Shown here: positions 47,282-56,093 of the stretch, piece by piece
Position numbering within the stretch: position 1 is the stretch's first letter
Layout of the letters: each line of letters begins with the position of its first letter
NCBI RefSeq assembly: GCF_029846715.1
Contig: NZ_JARVWW010000026.1
Span: 46,661 to 110,660, forward strand
Reading direction: 5' to 3'
Source of the DNA: Bradyrhizobium nivariense
GTDB lineage: Bacteria > Pseudomonadota > Alphaproteobacteria > Rhizobiales > Xanthobacteraceae
DNA length: 64,000 nucleotides
Program-made: the position numbers and the translations under genes
Notes under the pieces: generated by a model
Seen by the model: the letters and a program-made list of their open reading frames with translations, nothing else
Told to the model about the DNA's origin: nothing
The model's database searches: none

Positions 47282-48403
47282 TTACCCACCCATCACCAGA
47301 TCGTCGCGGTGGATCATCTCGGACCTCCCGTTGATGCCGAGGATGGCCATGACATCCGGGGAGGAGCGACCCTTGATCCGCTCGGCATCGTCGGCGTCGT
47401 AGGCGATCAGGCCGCGGCCGACCTCGCTGGTGTCGGGGCCGCGCACGATCACGGCATCGCCGCGGGCGAACTGGCCCTCGACCTTGATCACGCCGGCCGG
47501 CAGCAGGCTGGCGCCGGCGCGCAGCGCCGCGACCGCGCCGGCGTCGATCGTCAATGTGCCCTTCGGCTCCAGCGAGCCCGCGATCCAGCGTTTTCGCGAG
47601 GTGATGGGATTGGCCGGCGTCAGGAACCAGGTGCAGCGGCCGCCGTCGGCGATCGCCTGCAACGGATGCTCGATCTTGCCGGACGCGATCAACATGTGCG
47701 TGCCGCCGGTGGTGGCGATCTTCGCCGCCTCGACCTTGGTGCGCATGCCGCCGCGGGAGAGTTCGGACTCGGCCTCGCCTGCGACAGCCTCGATCTCCGA
47801 GGAGATGCTGTCGACGACCGGAATGAGCTTGGCGTTCGGGTTGTTCTTCGGCGGGGCGTCGTAGAGCCCGTCGATATCAGACAGCAGCACCAGCAGATCG
47901 GCGCTCGCCATGGTGGCGACGCGCGCGGCGAGGCGGTCGTTGTCGCCGTAGCGGATCTCGTTGGTGGCAACCGTGTCGTTCTCGTTGATCACGGGGATCG
48001 CGCGCCACTCCAGGAGCTTGCCGATAGTGGAGCGCGCGTTCAGATATCGGCGGCGCTCCTCGGTGTCCTGGAGCGTCACCAGGATCTGGCCGGCGCCGAT
48101 GCCGTGGGCACCGAGCACCTCCGACCAGATGCGGGCGAGCGCGATCTGACCGACGGCGGCCGCCGCCTGGCTCTCCTCCAGCTTCAGCGGGCCGCGCGGC
48201 AATTTCAGGCGGCTGCGGCCGAGCGCGATCGAACCGGAGGAGACGACGAGCACGTCACGTCCCTCGCGGTGCAGCTTGGCCATGTCGTCGGCGAGCGCGG
48301 CAAGCCAGGACGCCCGCACCTCGCCCTTGTCGGAATCGACCAGTAGCGCGGAGCCGACCTTGACGACGATGCGACGAAATTGACTGAGTTCGGGGCTGGC
48401 CAT
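47282..48403 (-). CDS. proB: Glutamate 5-kinase
   Basis: The 373-residue product (start MASPELSQFRR at 48403) has an amino-acid kinase domain (IVVKVGSALLV, VVSSGSIALG, INENDTVATNEIRYGDNDRLAA in pieces, LLSDIDGLY, GGMRTKVEAAKIA) and a C-terminal PUA domain from about residue 280 (GTLTIDAGAVAALRAGASLLPAG). It starts proline synthesis and is feedback-inhibited by proline. The frame is open 36 codons further upstream, but those residues are basic and atypical. Confidence 0.94.
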   Translation of the reverse strand: MASPELSQFRRIVVKVGSALLVDSDKGEVRASWLAALADDMAKLHREGRDVLVVSSGSIALGRSRLKLPRGPLKLEESQAAAAVGQIALARIWSEVLGAHGIGAGQILVTLQDTEERRRYLNARSTIGKLLEWRAIPVINENDTVATNEIRYGDNDRLAARVATMASADLLVLLSDIDGLYDAPPKNNPNAKLIPVVDSISSEIEAVAGEAESELSRGGMRTKVEAAKIATTGGTHMLIASGKIEHPLQAIADGGRCTWFLTPANPITSRKRWIAGSLEPKGTLTIDAGAVAALRAGASLLPAGVIKVEGQFARGDAVIVRGPDTSEVGRGLIAYDADDAERIKGRSSPDVMAILGINGRSEMIHRDDLVMGG

Positions 48404-48597
48404 GTGTGTATGTGCTGGCGCGTGTGACGGGTTGCTCTGCTTCGAAAGGCGGCGGAGCGGAGAGCGGCGCCGGTAAGGCCTGCTTTTGCAGCAGGACGAT
48501 GGCCGGCGCAAGGCGGCAGGCCCGGTAAACGGCGCTTGTCCGGCACGCCTGTCCGGCTCTAATTGTCGCCAACCATAATGGGCTCAAGAGGAAACCA

Positions 48598-49563
48598 ATG
48601 GATCGCCGCAACTTCATCGCCGGGTGCCTCGGGTTGCCTCTCTTGGCGCAGGCGGGCGGGTCGCAAGCGCAGGCCGGGCTGACAAAAATGATCTTCCCGT
48701 TCGCGGCCGGAGCCGGCGGCGACACGCTGTGCCGGCTGATCGCGCAGGAGATGGCGCCGGCGCTGCGGCGAACCATCGTGGTCGAGAACCGCACCGGCGG
48801 TGACGGCCTGATCGGCATCAAGGCGGTGAAGGGGGCCAGCCCCGACGGCAGCATGGTGCTGGTGACGACCGGGCCCACGATGTACCTGCTGCCGATGGTG
48901 GAGACGACTCCGAGCTTCGATAGTGCAAAGGATTTCGTCCCGGTATCGCTGCTGGCGCGGTTTGAATTCGCCGTCGTGATCAGTCCGATGATCGATGCCG
49001 CGGATTTCAAGGGATTTGTCGGCTGGCTGAAGGCGCATCCGGACAAGGCGTCGTTCGGCGTGCCGAGCAACGGCACGATCCCGCATTTCATGGGCTCCAA
49101 GCTCGAGAAGGACCTCGGCATCCCCATGACGCGGGTGCCCTATCGGGGCAGCGCGCCCATCCTCAACGATATCATCGGCGGTCACATCTCTTTCGGCATC
49201 ACCACGTTGGCCGATGCGCTGCCGCAGCATCGCGCCAAGGGCGTGAAGATCATCGCGGTCGCGAGCGCGGAACGTTCGCCGTTCGCGCCTGATGTTCCAA
49301 CGCTGAAGGAGAGCGGCATCGATCTCGTCGCGGACGCCTGGTACGGCATGTGGCTTCCCGCCGGCAGCCCGCCGGAATTCGCCAGCAAGCTCGGTATGGC
49401 GGCGAGCGCCGCGCTCGCCAAGCCCGAGGTGAAGGAGAAGCTCACCGCGATCGGGCTGATCCCGGTCGGTAGTAGCGCGGAAGGTCTGACGAAAGAGCTC
49501 GCCGCCAACACCGCGTTCTGGCAACCGGTCGTGAAGGCGACGGGGTACAAGATCGAGAATTGA
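48598..49563 (+). CDS. Tripartite tricarboxylate transporter substrate-binding protein (Bug/TctC family)
   Basis: The 321-residue product has a signal sequence beginning MDRRNFIAGCLGLPLLAQAG (twin-arginine-like RR followed by N/F) and then the Bug fold: MIFPFAAGAGGDTLCRLIAQEM, VVENRTGGDGLIGIKAV, PDGSMVLVTTG, GVPSNGTIPHFMGSKLE, VPYRGSAPILNDIIGGHI and WYGMWLPAG. Bug proteins bind carboxylates in the periplasm. No TctA/TctB membrane genes lie nearby, so it is an orphan binding protein, as is common. It is divergent from proB. Confidence 0.87.
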   Translation: MDRRNFIAGCLGLPLLAQAGGSQAQAGLTKMIFPFAAGAGGDTLCRLIAQEMAPALRRTIVVENRTGGDGLIGIKAVKGASPDGSMVLVTTGPTMYLLPMVETTPSFDSAKDFVPVSLLARFEFAVVISPMIDAADFKGFVGWLKAHPDKASFGVPSNGTIPHFMGSKLEKDLGIPMTRVPYRGSAPILNDIIGGHISFGITTLADALPQHRAKGVKIIAVASAERSPFAPDVPTLKESGIDLVADAWYGMWLPAGSPPEFASKLGMAASAALAKPEVKEKLTAIGLIPVGSSAEGLTKELAANTAFWQPVVKATGYKIEN

Positions 49564-49585
49564 GCCGGGCGCCTCACTCTATCCC

Positions 49586-49703
49586 CTCATCCTGTGAGGA
49601 GCCGCGCTCTTCGCGCGGCGTCTCGAAGGATGAAGGCCCGACTGCAGCAGCGGAGGCCTGCATGGTTCGAGACGGCGCTTTCGCGCCTCCTCACCATGAG
49701 GGT
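49586..49703. repeat. Intergenic palindromic repeat, family A (inverted copy)
   Basis: CTCATCCTGTGAGGAGCCGCGC, GTCTCGAAGGATGA and the right arm CATGGTTCGAGACGGCGC with CTCCTCACCATGAGG (in pieces) match the element at 191-305 in opposite orientation. It sits between convergent genes. Confidence 0.75.
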
Positions 49704-49704
49704 C

Positions 49705-51339
49705 TTACATCTTCGCGCGCTGCGCGATGCCGTCCTTGATCGACGCCAGCTCTTTCTCGTCCCAGACGCCGATCAAAATCCCGCCCTTCACCTGAAGCTG
49801 GTTGTCGGCATAGTTCGCGATCTTCTCGCGGGGTGTGGTGATGTGGTCGTTGGGGTGCAGCGCCCAGTCGAACAATTCCGCCTGCAGTCGCGCGATGATG
49901 CCGGCGCATTCCGGGTCGTCGCCGCGATCCAGAAATTCTTCCGGATCGGTCTCCAGGTCATACAGCATCGGGCGGAAGCCGGAGGCGTGGATGTATTTCC
50001 AGCGGCCGTCGAACACCATGAACAGGCGGCAGCGCTCGATCGGCTGGTTCAATTTCAGCCTTACATCCTGCATCGCGTAGTCGTATTCGGAGAACGCGAC
50101 CTTGCGCCAATCCGGCGGCGTTGGCCCGCGCAGCAGCGGCAGCAGCGAGCGTCCTTCGAGGATGTGGCCCGGCACCTTGCCGCCGAAATAATCGACGAAG
50201 GTCGGCGCGAGATCGATGCCTTCGACCAGCGCATCGCTGCGCATACCGCGCGTCGCATCCGCCTCCTTCGAAGGATCGATGATGATCAGGGGGATCTTCG
50301 CCGACTGCTCGTGGAACAGATCCTTCTCGCCCATCCAGTGATCGCCGAGATAATCGCCATGATCGGAGGTGAAGACGATCATGGTCGTGTCCAGCAGGTC
50401 GCGCTCCTCCAGAAATTTCATCAGCACGCCCATCTGATCGTCGATCTGGGTGATCAGGCCCATATAGGTCGGGATCACCTTCTCGCGGGCATCGTCGCGC
50501 GCCATGTTGCGGGAGTAGCGCATGTCCATATAGGCGCCGAACACCGGATGCGGGTTTTGCCGCTCGCGCTCGGAGCGGATCGCCGGGATCATGTCATCCG
50601 TCGAATACATGCTGGCGTAAGGTTCGGGCGCGATGTAGGGCCAGTGCGGCTTGATGTAGGACAGATGCAGGCACCACGGCTTGCCGTCGGTTTCGGCCTC
50701 GGTGATGAAGTCCATCGCTCGGCGCGTCATGTAGGGCGTCTCGGAATGTTCGTCCGGTACGCGCGCGGCCTTGTCGGCATGCACGAGCAGCCAGCCGTTT
50801 TGGAGCGAGCCGTCCTCCGCTGCACCTGAATTCGCCCAATGCTCCCAGGGATTGGTCGCTTCAAAACCCTGCTGGCGCAGATACTCATCGTATTTCGGGC
50901 GCGGCCTCCCGGTCGGATGCAGGCCGTCGTCACGCTCATAAGGCTCGAACCCGCATTCGGCGACGTGCACGCCGATCACCGATTCCGGCGGGATGCCGAG
51001 CGCCTTCATGCCTTCGAGATCGGGCGCCATGTGGGTCTTGCCGACCAGCACGTTGCGCACCCCGAGTTTCTTGAGGTGATCGCCGAGCGTGGGTTCGCCG
51101 ACGCGTAGCGGCCAGCCATTCCAGTGCGAGCCGTGCGAGCGCATATAGCGCCCGGTGTAGAACGACATCCGCGAGGGGCCGCAGATCGGCGACTGCACAT
51201 AGGCCTTGCTGAAGAGCACGCCGCGCTTCGCCATGGCGTCGACGTTCGGCGTCTTCAGCGTGGGATGGCCGGTGCAGCCGAGATAGTCATAGCGAAGCTG
51301 GTCGCACATGATCCAGAGAACGTTCTTCGCGCGCGCCAT
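49705..51339 (-). CDS. Sulfatase-family hydrolase, phosphonate monoester hydrolase-like
   Basis: The 544-residue product is an alkaline-phosphatase-superfamily sulfatase. NVLWIMCDQLRYDYLGC carries the metal-binding D13, ICGPSRMSFYTGR carries C53, to be converted to formylglycine, GKTHM follows, and FTSDHGDYLGDH holds further metal ligands (D326, H327). The CGPSR signature, the length above 500 residues and an extended C-terminus resemble rhizobial phosphonate monoester hydrolases, which cleave phosphonate and phosphate diesters with sulfatase side activity. No signal peptide is seen, so it is cytoplasmic. No formylglycine-generating enzyme gene is in the window. Confidence 0.85.
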   Translation of the reverse strand: MARAKNVLWIMCDQLRYDYLGCTGHPTLKTPNVDAMAKRGVLFSKAYVQSPICGPSRMSFYTGRYMRSHGSHWNGWPLRVGEPTLGDHLKKLGVRNVLVGKTHMAPDLEGMKALGIPPESVIGVHVAECGFEPYERDDGLHPTGRPRPKYDEYLRQQGFEATNPWEHWANSGAAEDGSLQNGWLLVHADKAARVPDEHSETPYMTRRAMDFITEAETDGKPWCLHLSYIKPHWPYIAPEPYASMYSTDDMIPAIRSERERQNPHPVFGAYMDMRYSRNMARDDAREKVIPTYMGLITQIDDQMGVLMKFLEERDLLDTTMIVFTSDHGDYLGDHWMGEKDLFHEQSAKIPLIIIDPSKEADATRGMRSDALVEGIDLAPTFVDYFGGKVPGHILEGRSLLPLLRGPTPPDWRKVAFSEYDYAMQDVRLKLNQPIERCRLFMVFDGRWKYIHASGFRPMLYDLETDPEEFLDRGDDPECAGIIARLQAELFDWALHPNDHITTPREKIANYADNQLQVKGGILIGVWDEKELASIKDGIAQRAKM

Positions 51340-51408
51340 GCGTCATCCCTGCCGTTTCTTGATTGGTCGATGCTGCGCTATCGCGCTAGCGAAGACAACC
51401 TCTCCCAA

Positions 51409-51550
51409 CGTCGTCCCGGCCTGGTGCGCAATTGCGCACGGGGGCCGGGACCCATACTCCTCAGAAGAAGTTATGGCGTGAGATGGCAATGACCAATCTT
51501 CGCCAAATCGCATTCGGTGGTTATGGGTCCCGGCCTTCGCCGGGACGACG
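51409..51550. repeat. Intergenic palindromic repeat, family C, long variant
   Basis: CGTCGTCCCGGCC and GGCC...CGCCGGGACGACG are inverted ends; CCCATA and TATGGG arms lie inside, and GTGCGCAATTGCGCAC is an inner perfect palindrome like that in the copy at 1840. It separates obgE from the sulfatase gene. Confidence 0.65.
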
Positions 51551-51558
51551 GAGAGGGG

Positions 51559-52599
51559 TCAAACCGACCACGGCTCCGCTTCGGCCGCGCTCTTCGCCTT
51601 GGCGGAGACCGGGCTTTCGCCGATCACGTCCGCCAGCGCGCGCAACGCTTCCTTCACGCCATCGCCGGTGACGGCGGAGAGCAGCAGCGGCGTCTTCTTG
51701 GCGGCGCGCTTCAGCCGGTCCTTCTGCTTCTTGAGCTCGTCCGGCTCGACCGCGTCGATCTTGTTCAGCGCGACGATCTCGATCTTGTCGGTGAGCTGCC
51801 CGGCATAGGCGTCCAGCTCCGTTCGCACCGTCTTGTAGGCCTTGCCGGCATGCTCGCATGTCGCATCGACGAGATGCAGCAGCACGCGGCAGCGCTCGAC
51901 ATGGGCGAGGAAGCGGTCGCCGAGACCCACACCTTCATGCGCGCCTTCGATCAGACCGGGGATGTCCGCCAGCACGAATTCGCGGCCGTCGGCATCCACG
52001 ACGCCGAGCTGCGGATGCAGCGTGGTGAAGGGATAGTCGGCGATCTTCGGCTTGGCCGCGCTGACCTTGGCGAGGAAGGTGGATTTGCCGGCATTGGGCA
52101 GGCCGACGAGGCCGGCATCCGCGATCAGCTTCAGCCGCAGCCAGATCCAGCGCTCTTCGCCAGGCTGGCCGGGATTGGCATTGCGCGGCGCGCGGTTGGT
52201 CGAGGTTTTGAAATGCGCGTTGCCGAAGCCGCCATTGCCGCCCTCGGCCAATACGAATTTTTCGCCGACAGTGGTGAAGTCGTGGATCATGGTCTCGCGA
52301 TCCTCGTCGAAGATCTGCGTGCCCATGGGAACCTTCAGCACGATCGCCTTGCCGTTGGCGCCATGGCGGTCCGAGCCTGCGCCGTTCTCGCCCTTCTGGG
52401 CCTTGAAGTGCTGCTGGTAGCGATAGTCGATCAGCGTGTTCAGCCCGTCGGCGACCTCGATGATGACATTGCCGCCGCGGCCGCCATTGCCGCCGGAGGG
52501 ACCGCCGAATTCGATGAATTTTTCGCGGCGGAACGCCACACAGCCGTTCCCGCCGTCACCGGAGCGGATATAGACCTTTGCTTCGTCAAGGAATTTCAT
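51559..52599 (-). CDS. obgE: GTPase Obg
   Basis: The 346-residue product (start MKFLDEAKVYIRSGDGGNG at 52599) has the glycine-rich Obg fold (GGPSGGNGGRGGNV), then the G domain with GLPNAGKSTFL (G1), PFTTLHPQLGVV (G2), DIPGLIEGAHEGVGLG (G3) and LNKIDAV (G4). The C-terminal Obg-specific extension is short. It binds the 50S subunit and links growth and ppGpp. The rplU-rpmA-obgE-proB-proA-nadD order of alphaproteobacteria is kept, though with several genes between. Confidence 0.95.
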   Translation of the reverse strand: MKFLDEAKVYIRSGDGGNGCVAFRREKFIEFGGPSGGNGGRGGNVIIEVADGLNTLIDYRYQQHFKAQKGENGAGSDRHGANGKAIVLKVPMGTQIFDEDRETMIHDFTTVGEKFVLAEGGNGGFGNAHFKTSTNRAPRNANPGQPGEERWIWLRLKLIADAGLVGLPNAGKSTFLAKVSAAKPKIADYPFTTLHPQLGVVDADGREFVLADIPGLIEGAHEGVGLGDRFLAHVERCRVLLHLVDATCEHAGKAYKTVRTELDAYAGQLTDKIEIVALNKIDAVEPDELKKQKDRLKRAAKKTPLLLSAVTGDGVKEALRALADVIGESPVSAKAKSAAEAEPWSV

Positions 52600-52720
52600 G
52601 GGCCATAGGTAGGCCAGCCGGGCACGTGCGGCAACCCGGGCTGACCCGCAAATCGGCCGAATCTCCGCGATTTTGGGGCCGTGCTTAACCCCAAGATCAG
52701 GTTCAAGGTCCAAGACGACA

Positions 52721-53200
52721 TCAGAGCGGCCGGCGCCGGATCAGGAATTTCTGCGTGCCCTCCAGCACCAGCTCCTTGCGCTGGTTGAATACGGTGCTTT
52801 TGAGCGTCACCGCGCCGGTCGAGCGTCCCGGCACCAGCTCGATGACCTCGAGCGCGGGATAGATGGTGTCGTCGGCGAACACCGGTTTGAGGAATCGGCT
52901 CGACTGCTCGAGGAAGCCGACCAGGGATTCCTCGACCATGAACGGAAACAGGCCCGCGCCGGGTGCGGTGTGGATCAGCGTCTGGAAACCGTGGGCCAGC
53001 AAATGCGGCATGCCGCGGCTGCGGCAATACTCCACATCGTAATGCACCGGATGGGTGTCGCCGCTGGCTGTCTGGAACGCCGCGAACACCGCCGTCGTCT
53101 GGGTGCGGCTCGGCAGCACAAAACGCTCGCCGACCACGAAATCCTCAAACCAGCGTTGCGCGAGGATCATGCGATGCCGGGCCGGGTCGAAGTCGGTCAT
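52721..53200 (-). CDS. MaoC-like hot-dog fold dehydratase
   Basis: About 159 residues from MTDFDPARH at 53200 (an ATG at 53212 adds four). The hydratase-2 motif reads FQTASGDTHPVHYDVEYCRSRGMPHLLAHG (in pieces residues 46-75), with the Asp and His of the catalytic pair in GDTHPVH. MaoC-like enzymes hydrate enoyl-CoA esters. Length is that of a single hot-dog domain. The order next to obgE suggests no specific pathway. Neither candidate start has a strong ribosome site. Confidence 0.8.
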   Translation of the reverse strand: MTDFDPARHRMILAQRWFEDFVVGERFVLPSRTQTTAVFAAFQTASGDTHPVHYDVEYCRSRGMPHLLAHGFQTLIHTAPGAGLFPFMVEESLVGFLEQSSRFLKPVFADDTIYPALEVIELVPGRSTGAVTLKSTVFNQRKELVLEGTQKFLIRRRPL

Positions 53201-53321
53201 GCGCTGCACCATCAGGATGGATTCGAAAGATTATCCGTATCGCGCGGCGCGGAGTGCGACAATGCGTTCAATTCATTGGAGGCGGGCTTGTCCGGCGCGC
53301 CCACGCGATTAAAACGCGCCA

Positions 53322-54236
53322 ATGCCCCTTTTCAAAAATCTCTCGGCCTATGACGAACGCTCGGCGCGCCTTGCCGGCATTGCGCTCATGGTGCTGTCGA
53401 TCTTCATGTTCTCGTTCGGCGATGCCATGGGCAAGTTCCTGGTCGGGAGTTATTCGGTGGGGCAGCTGCTGTTCCTGCGCGCCTGCGCAGCGCTGCTGCT
53501 GCTGTCGCCGCTGGTCTGGCGGCAGCGTCACCAGTTCCTGCATCTGGAGCGGCCGGGCCTCCAGCTCTTCCGCGTGGTGCTGTCGACGCTGGAAGTAGCC
53601 GCCTTCTTCCTTGCGACGGTCTATCTGCCGCTCGCCGACGTCATCACCTATTATCTCGCCGGCCCGATCTTCGTCACGGCGATGTCGGCGATCTTCCTGG
53701 GCGAGAAGGTCGGCTGGCGGCGCTGGACGGCGATCCTGATCGGCTTCTGCGGCGTGCTGATCGCGCTGCGGCCGTCGGCACAGACGGCGAGCCTGCCGGC
53801 GCTGATTGCGCTTGGCGGCAGCCTGTCGTTTGCAACGCTGATGCTGATCACGCGCAGCCTGCGCAAGACGCCAGACATCGTGATGGCGTCCTCGCAATTC
53901 GTCGGCACGTTTTCGCTGGGCGCTGTGCTGTCGGCGTTCCACTGGGTGCCGCCGACATCAGGCAGCCTCGCGATCTTCGCGCTGGCGGGGTGCGTCTCGG
54001 TCACCGCGCTGTTCTGCGTCAACCGGTCGCTCAAGCTGGCGCCGGCCAGCGTCGTCGTGCCCTATCAATATTCGATGATCGTCTGGGCCGTGATCTTCGG
54101 CTTCGTCGTGTTCGGCGACGTGCCCGAGGCCGCCACCATTGTCGGCGCCGCCATCATCATCGGCGCCGGGTTCTATATCTATCTGCGTGAGCGCGATCTC
54201 GGCCGCGCCGGCGGAGAGGTGAATCCGCCGGCGTAG
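53322..54236 (+). CDS. EamA/DMT-family transporter
   Basis: The 304-residue product has about ten hydrophobic helices in two EamA repeats (first about residues 16-145, second about 160-290). Typical stretches are MFSFGDAMGKFLVG, YLPLADVITYYLAGPIFVTAMSAIFLGE (in pieces), GFCGVLIALRP and, late, PYQYSMIVWAVIFGFVVFGD. DMT carriers export or import small metabolites; the substrate is unknown. It is transcribed away from the maoC-like gene and converges with the GNAT gene three bases after its stop. Confidence 0.85.
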   Translation: MPLFKNLSAYDERSARLAGIALMVLSIFMFSFGDAMGKFLVGSYSVGQLLFLRACAALLLLSPLVWRQRHQFLHLERPGLQLFRVVLSTLEVAAFFLATVYLPLADVITYYLAGPIFVTAMSAIFLGEKVGWRRWTAILIGFCGVLIALRPSAQTASLPALIALGGSLSFATLMLITRSLRKTPDIVMASSQFVGTFSLGAVLSAFHWVPPTSGSLAIFALAGCVSVTALFCVNRSLKLAPASVVVPYQYSMIVWAVIFGFVVFGDVPEAATIVGAAIIIGAGFYIYLRERDLGRAGGEVNPPA

Positions 54237-54239
54237 CTC

Positions 54240-54833
54240 CTACCTCACGCGCCTCGCACTGCTCCAGCTCTTCAGCGACGCCCACACGCCACGTGACAGG
54301 CGGAAGCAGTCGACGGGCGTCGACGAGCCCAGCGCCAGAAAGCGGTGCAGCTGGACGCCGCTCCACTGGAAGCCGCACTTCTCCAGCACCTTGCGCGAGG
54401 CCGGGTTGGTGACGCGCGCACCTGCATAGAGATGATCGTCCTCGAACTCCTCGAAGAAGAAGTCGATCGCGCCGCGCGCGGCTTCGGTGGCAAAGCCCCG
54501 GCCCCAATGCTCGACGCCGAGCCAATAGCCGAGCTCGGCATTGCCGGGCGTGGAGCAGTCGATGCCGACCATGCCGACCGGCCCGCTGTCATGCTCGATC
54601 AGGAACACGGTCTCGCTGCCGAGCGCGGCGGTGGCGCGGACGAATGCGACGGCGTCGTCCTGCGAATAGGGATGGGGGAGGCGCCGGGTGTTTTCGGCGA
54701 CGCGACGGTCGTTGGCGAGGAGGGCGATGGTCCTGACGTCGGCCAGGGTCGGCCGCCGCAAGGTCAGCCGCTCGGTGGCGACGACGCTCAGTCTCGCCTC
54801 CTGCAAGGTCGTGCTCGAAAAATCCTGCAACAT
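54240..54833 (-). CDS. GNAT acetyltransferase, RimJ/RimL type
   Basis: From MLQDFSS at 54833 the product is 197 residues (an ATG at 54872 adds 13). RimL-like marks: TERLTLRRPTLADVRTIALLAND, GMVGIDC, ELGYWLGVEHWGRGFATEAARGAIDFFFEE (acetyl-CoA loop, in pieces), and VTNPASRKVLEKCGFQ. Such enzymes acetylate protein N-termini or small amines. It lies between rpmA and obgE, where an acetyltransferase gene is common in Bradyrhizobium, suggesting but not proving a ribosomal substrate. Confidence 0.83.
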   Translation of the reverse strand: MLQDFSSTTLQEARLSVVATERLTLRRPTLADVRTIALLANDRRVAENTRRLPHPYSQDDAVAFVRATAALGSETVFLIEHDSGPVGMVGIDCSTPGNAELGYWLGVEHWGRGFATEAARGAIDFFFEEFEDDHLYAGARVTNPASRKVLEKCGFQWSGVQLHRFLALGSSTPVDCFRLSRGVWASLKSWSSARRVR

Positions 54834-54882
54834 GTCCGGCTCCGTCGAAGTCACCAAATGGAAAGTGAGCAAGTCAAACGAA

Positions 54883-54909
54883 AGGGGAGGCCGGTTTCCC
54901 GCCTCCCCT
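54883..54909 (-). terminator. Terminator after rplU-rpmA
   Basis: AGGGGAGGC/GCCTCCCCT 9-bp stem with a nine-base loop; on the minus strand it is followed by TTCGTTTG. It lies about 80 bases after the rpmA stop. Confidence 0.6.
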
Positions 54910-54988
54910 GGAGCCTTCGATCTCTATGATCTCAAGGACTCCGCCGGTTCGGTCTGGGACCCGGCGGACTCCAAATTTGGTCCACCGT

Positions 54989-55258
54989 CTATTCGGCCGC
55001 CTCTGCGAGCGGGAGCACCGAGATGAAGGTGCGGCCGTTGGCTTTAGCCTGGAACGTTACGCGACCCTCGACCTTGGCGAACAAAGTGTGGTCCGTGCCC
55101 ATGCCGACATTAAGGCCGGGATGCCAGGTGGTGCCGCGCTGACGCGCAATGATGTTGCCGGGAATCACAACTTCCCCGCCGAACGCCTTGATACCGAGGC
55201 GCTTGCCTTTGGAATCGCGACCGTTGCGCGATGAACCGCCTGCTTTTTTGTGAGCCAT
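54989..55258 (-). CDS. rpmA: 50S ribosomal protein L27
   Basis: The 89-residue product begins MAHKKAGGSSRNGRDSKGKRLG, the typical L27 start whose N-terminus reaches the peptidyl transferase centre, followed by GGEVVIPGNIIARQRGT and HPGLNVGMGTDHTLFA. It has no N-terminal leader to be cleaved. It follows rplU by 97 bases. Confidence 0.97.
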   Translation of the reverse strand: MAHKKAGGSSRNGRDSKGKRLGIKAFGGEVVIPGNIIARQRGTTWHPGLNVGMGTDHTLFAKVEGRVTFQAKANGRTFISVLPLAEAAE

Positions 55259-55355
55259 GGCTCGTCTCCGAAATCCTGAGTATTTCTAGATCAATTCCTT
55301 GACGGAATCATTTCACAATTTCTCACGCATCAATTCGTGATTGCGCGTGATCAAA

Positions 55356-55745
55356 TTATGCGGCGGCCTCTTCGGTTGCCGCTTCCTTGGCGACCTTTTC
55401 CCGCTTCGGCCGCGGCCCCTTGGTGGGCTTGGCGCCGTCGGTCAGGATCTCCGAGATGCGCAGCACCGTGATCTCGTCGCGATAGCCGCGCTTGCGGCGC
55501 GAGTTCTTGCGGCGGCGCTTCTTGAACGCGATGACCTTGGGACCGCGCTTGTGGTCGAGCACCTCGACCGCAACGGACGCGCCTGCGACCGTCGGCAGAC
55601 CCAGGACCGGCGTGTCGCCGCCGACCAGCAGAACTTCATTGAGCTGCACGATCGAGCCGACTTCGCCTTCGATCTTGCCTACTTCCAGGACATCATCCGG
55701 AACGACGCGGTATTGCCGGCCGCCGGTTTTGATGACTGCGAACAT
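55356..55745 (-). CDS. rplU: 50S ribosomal protein L21
   Basis: The 129-residue product has MFAVIKTGGRQYRVVPDDVLEV, KVIAFKKRRRKNSRRKRGYRD and TVLRISEI, the standard L21 pattern, plus a Lys/Glu/Ala-rich tail (residues about 105-129) common in alphaproteobacteria. It heads the rplU-rpmA operon behind a strong promoter and a structured leader. Confidence 0.97.
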   Translation of the reverse strand: MFAVIKTGGRQYRVVPDDVLEVGKIEGEVGSIVQLNEVLLVGGDTPVLGLPTVAGASVAVEVLDHKRGPKVIAFKKRRRKNSRRKRGYRDEITVLRISEILTDGAKPTKGPRPKREKVAKEAATEEAAA

Positions 55746-55818
55746 CGTTGTTTTCCTTCGTGTTCAATCCCGGCCTCGCGACTGATAACGTCGGGGCCGG
55801 CTTTTTGTCAGTCGCTAC

Positions 55819-55848
55819 GGGTTTATGCGAGTATGGGTTTATGCGAGT
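55819..55848. repeat. Tandem 14-bp repeat in the rplU leader
   Basis: GGGTTTATGCGAGT occurs at 55819-55832 and again at 55835-55848, a 16-bp period. Confidence 0.6.
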
Positions 55849-55928
55849 TTTGTGCGGGCGGGAGTTATCCCTTTGAAAACCCACGCAAAAACAAGCGGCG
55901 CGAGAAACGCCCCGCGCCGGTTGCGGGA

Positions 55929-55956
55929 TTTATAGCCGCTTGCTCCCGGGAGTCAA
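55929..55956 (-). promoter_or_regulatory. Sigma-70-type promoter of rplU-rpmA
   Basis: On the minus strand TTGACT (55956-55951) and TATAAA (55934-55929) are separated by 16 bases, a near-consensus housekeeping promoter. It lies about 185 bases upstream of the rplU start, giving a long leader. Confidence 0.6.
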
Positions 55957-56093
55957 GAAAAACCGGGCAAAACGGCCCGGAACTGAAGCATTTGGGTCGA
56001 ATCCGAGCCGGCAGCCGAATCTCGGCCCGCGCTGCAACCAACGGGTTCCCCGGCCGTTGTTCACGCGAATTTCGCACCGGGCAAGGGCTTTCC

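Larger units (their letters stand above)
55746..56093. other. 348-bp control region of rplU with a repeat-bearing leader
   Basis: Holds the minus-strand rplU promoter, a leader of roughly 170 bases with a GC-rich hairpin (AGCCGGCCCCGAC and ...GGCCGGGA arms, about 55770-55805) and a tandem repeat, and on the right the short 5' region of the ROK gene. The leader could be an autoregulatory L21 site; that is inference. Confidence 0.5.

Noticed and set aside
55341..56093. 5' extension of the ROK reading frame across rplU
   Set aside because: The upstream half is antisense to rplU; ROK-like sequence begins only at MATDEL (56094).
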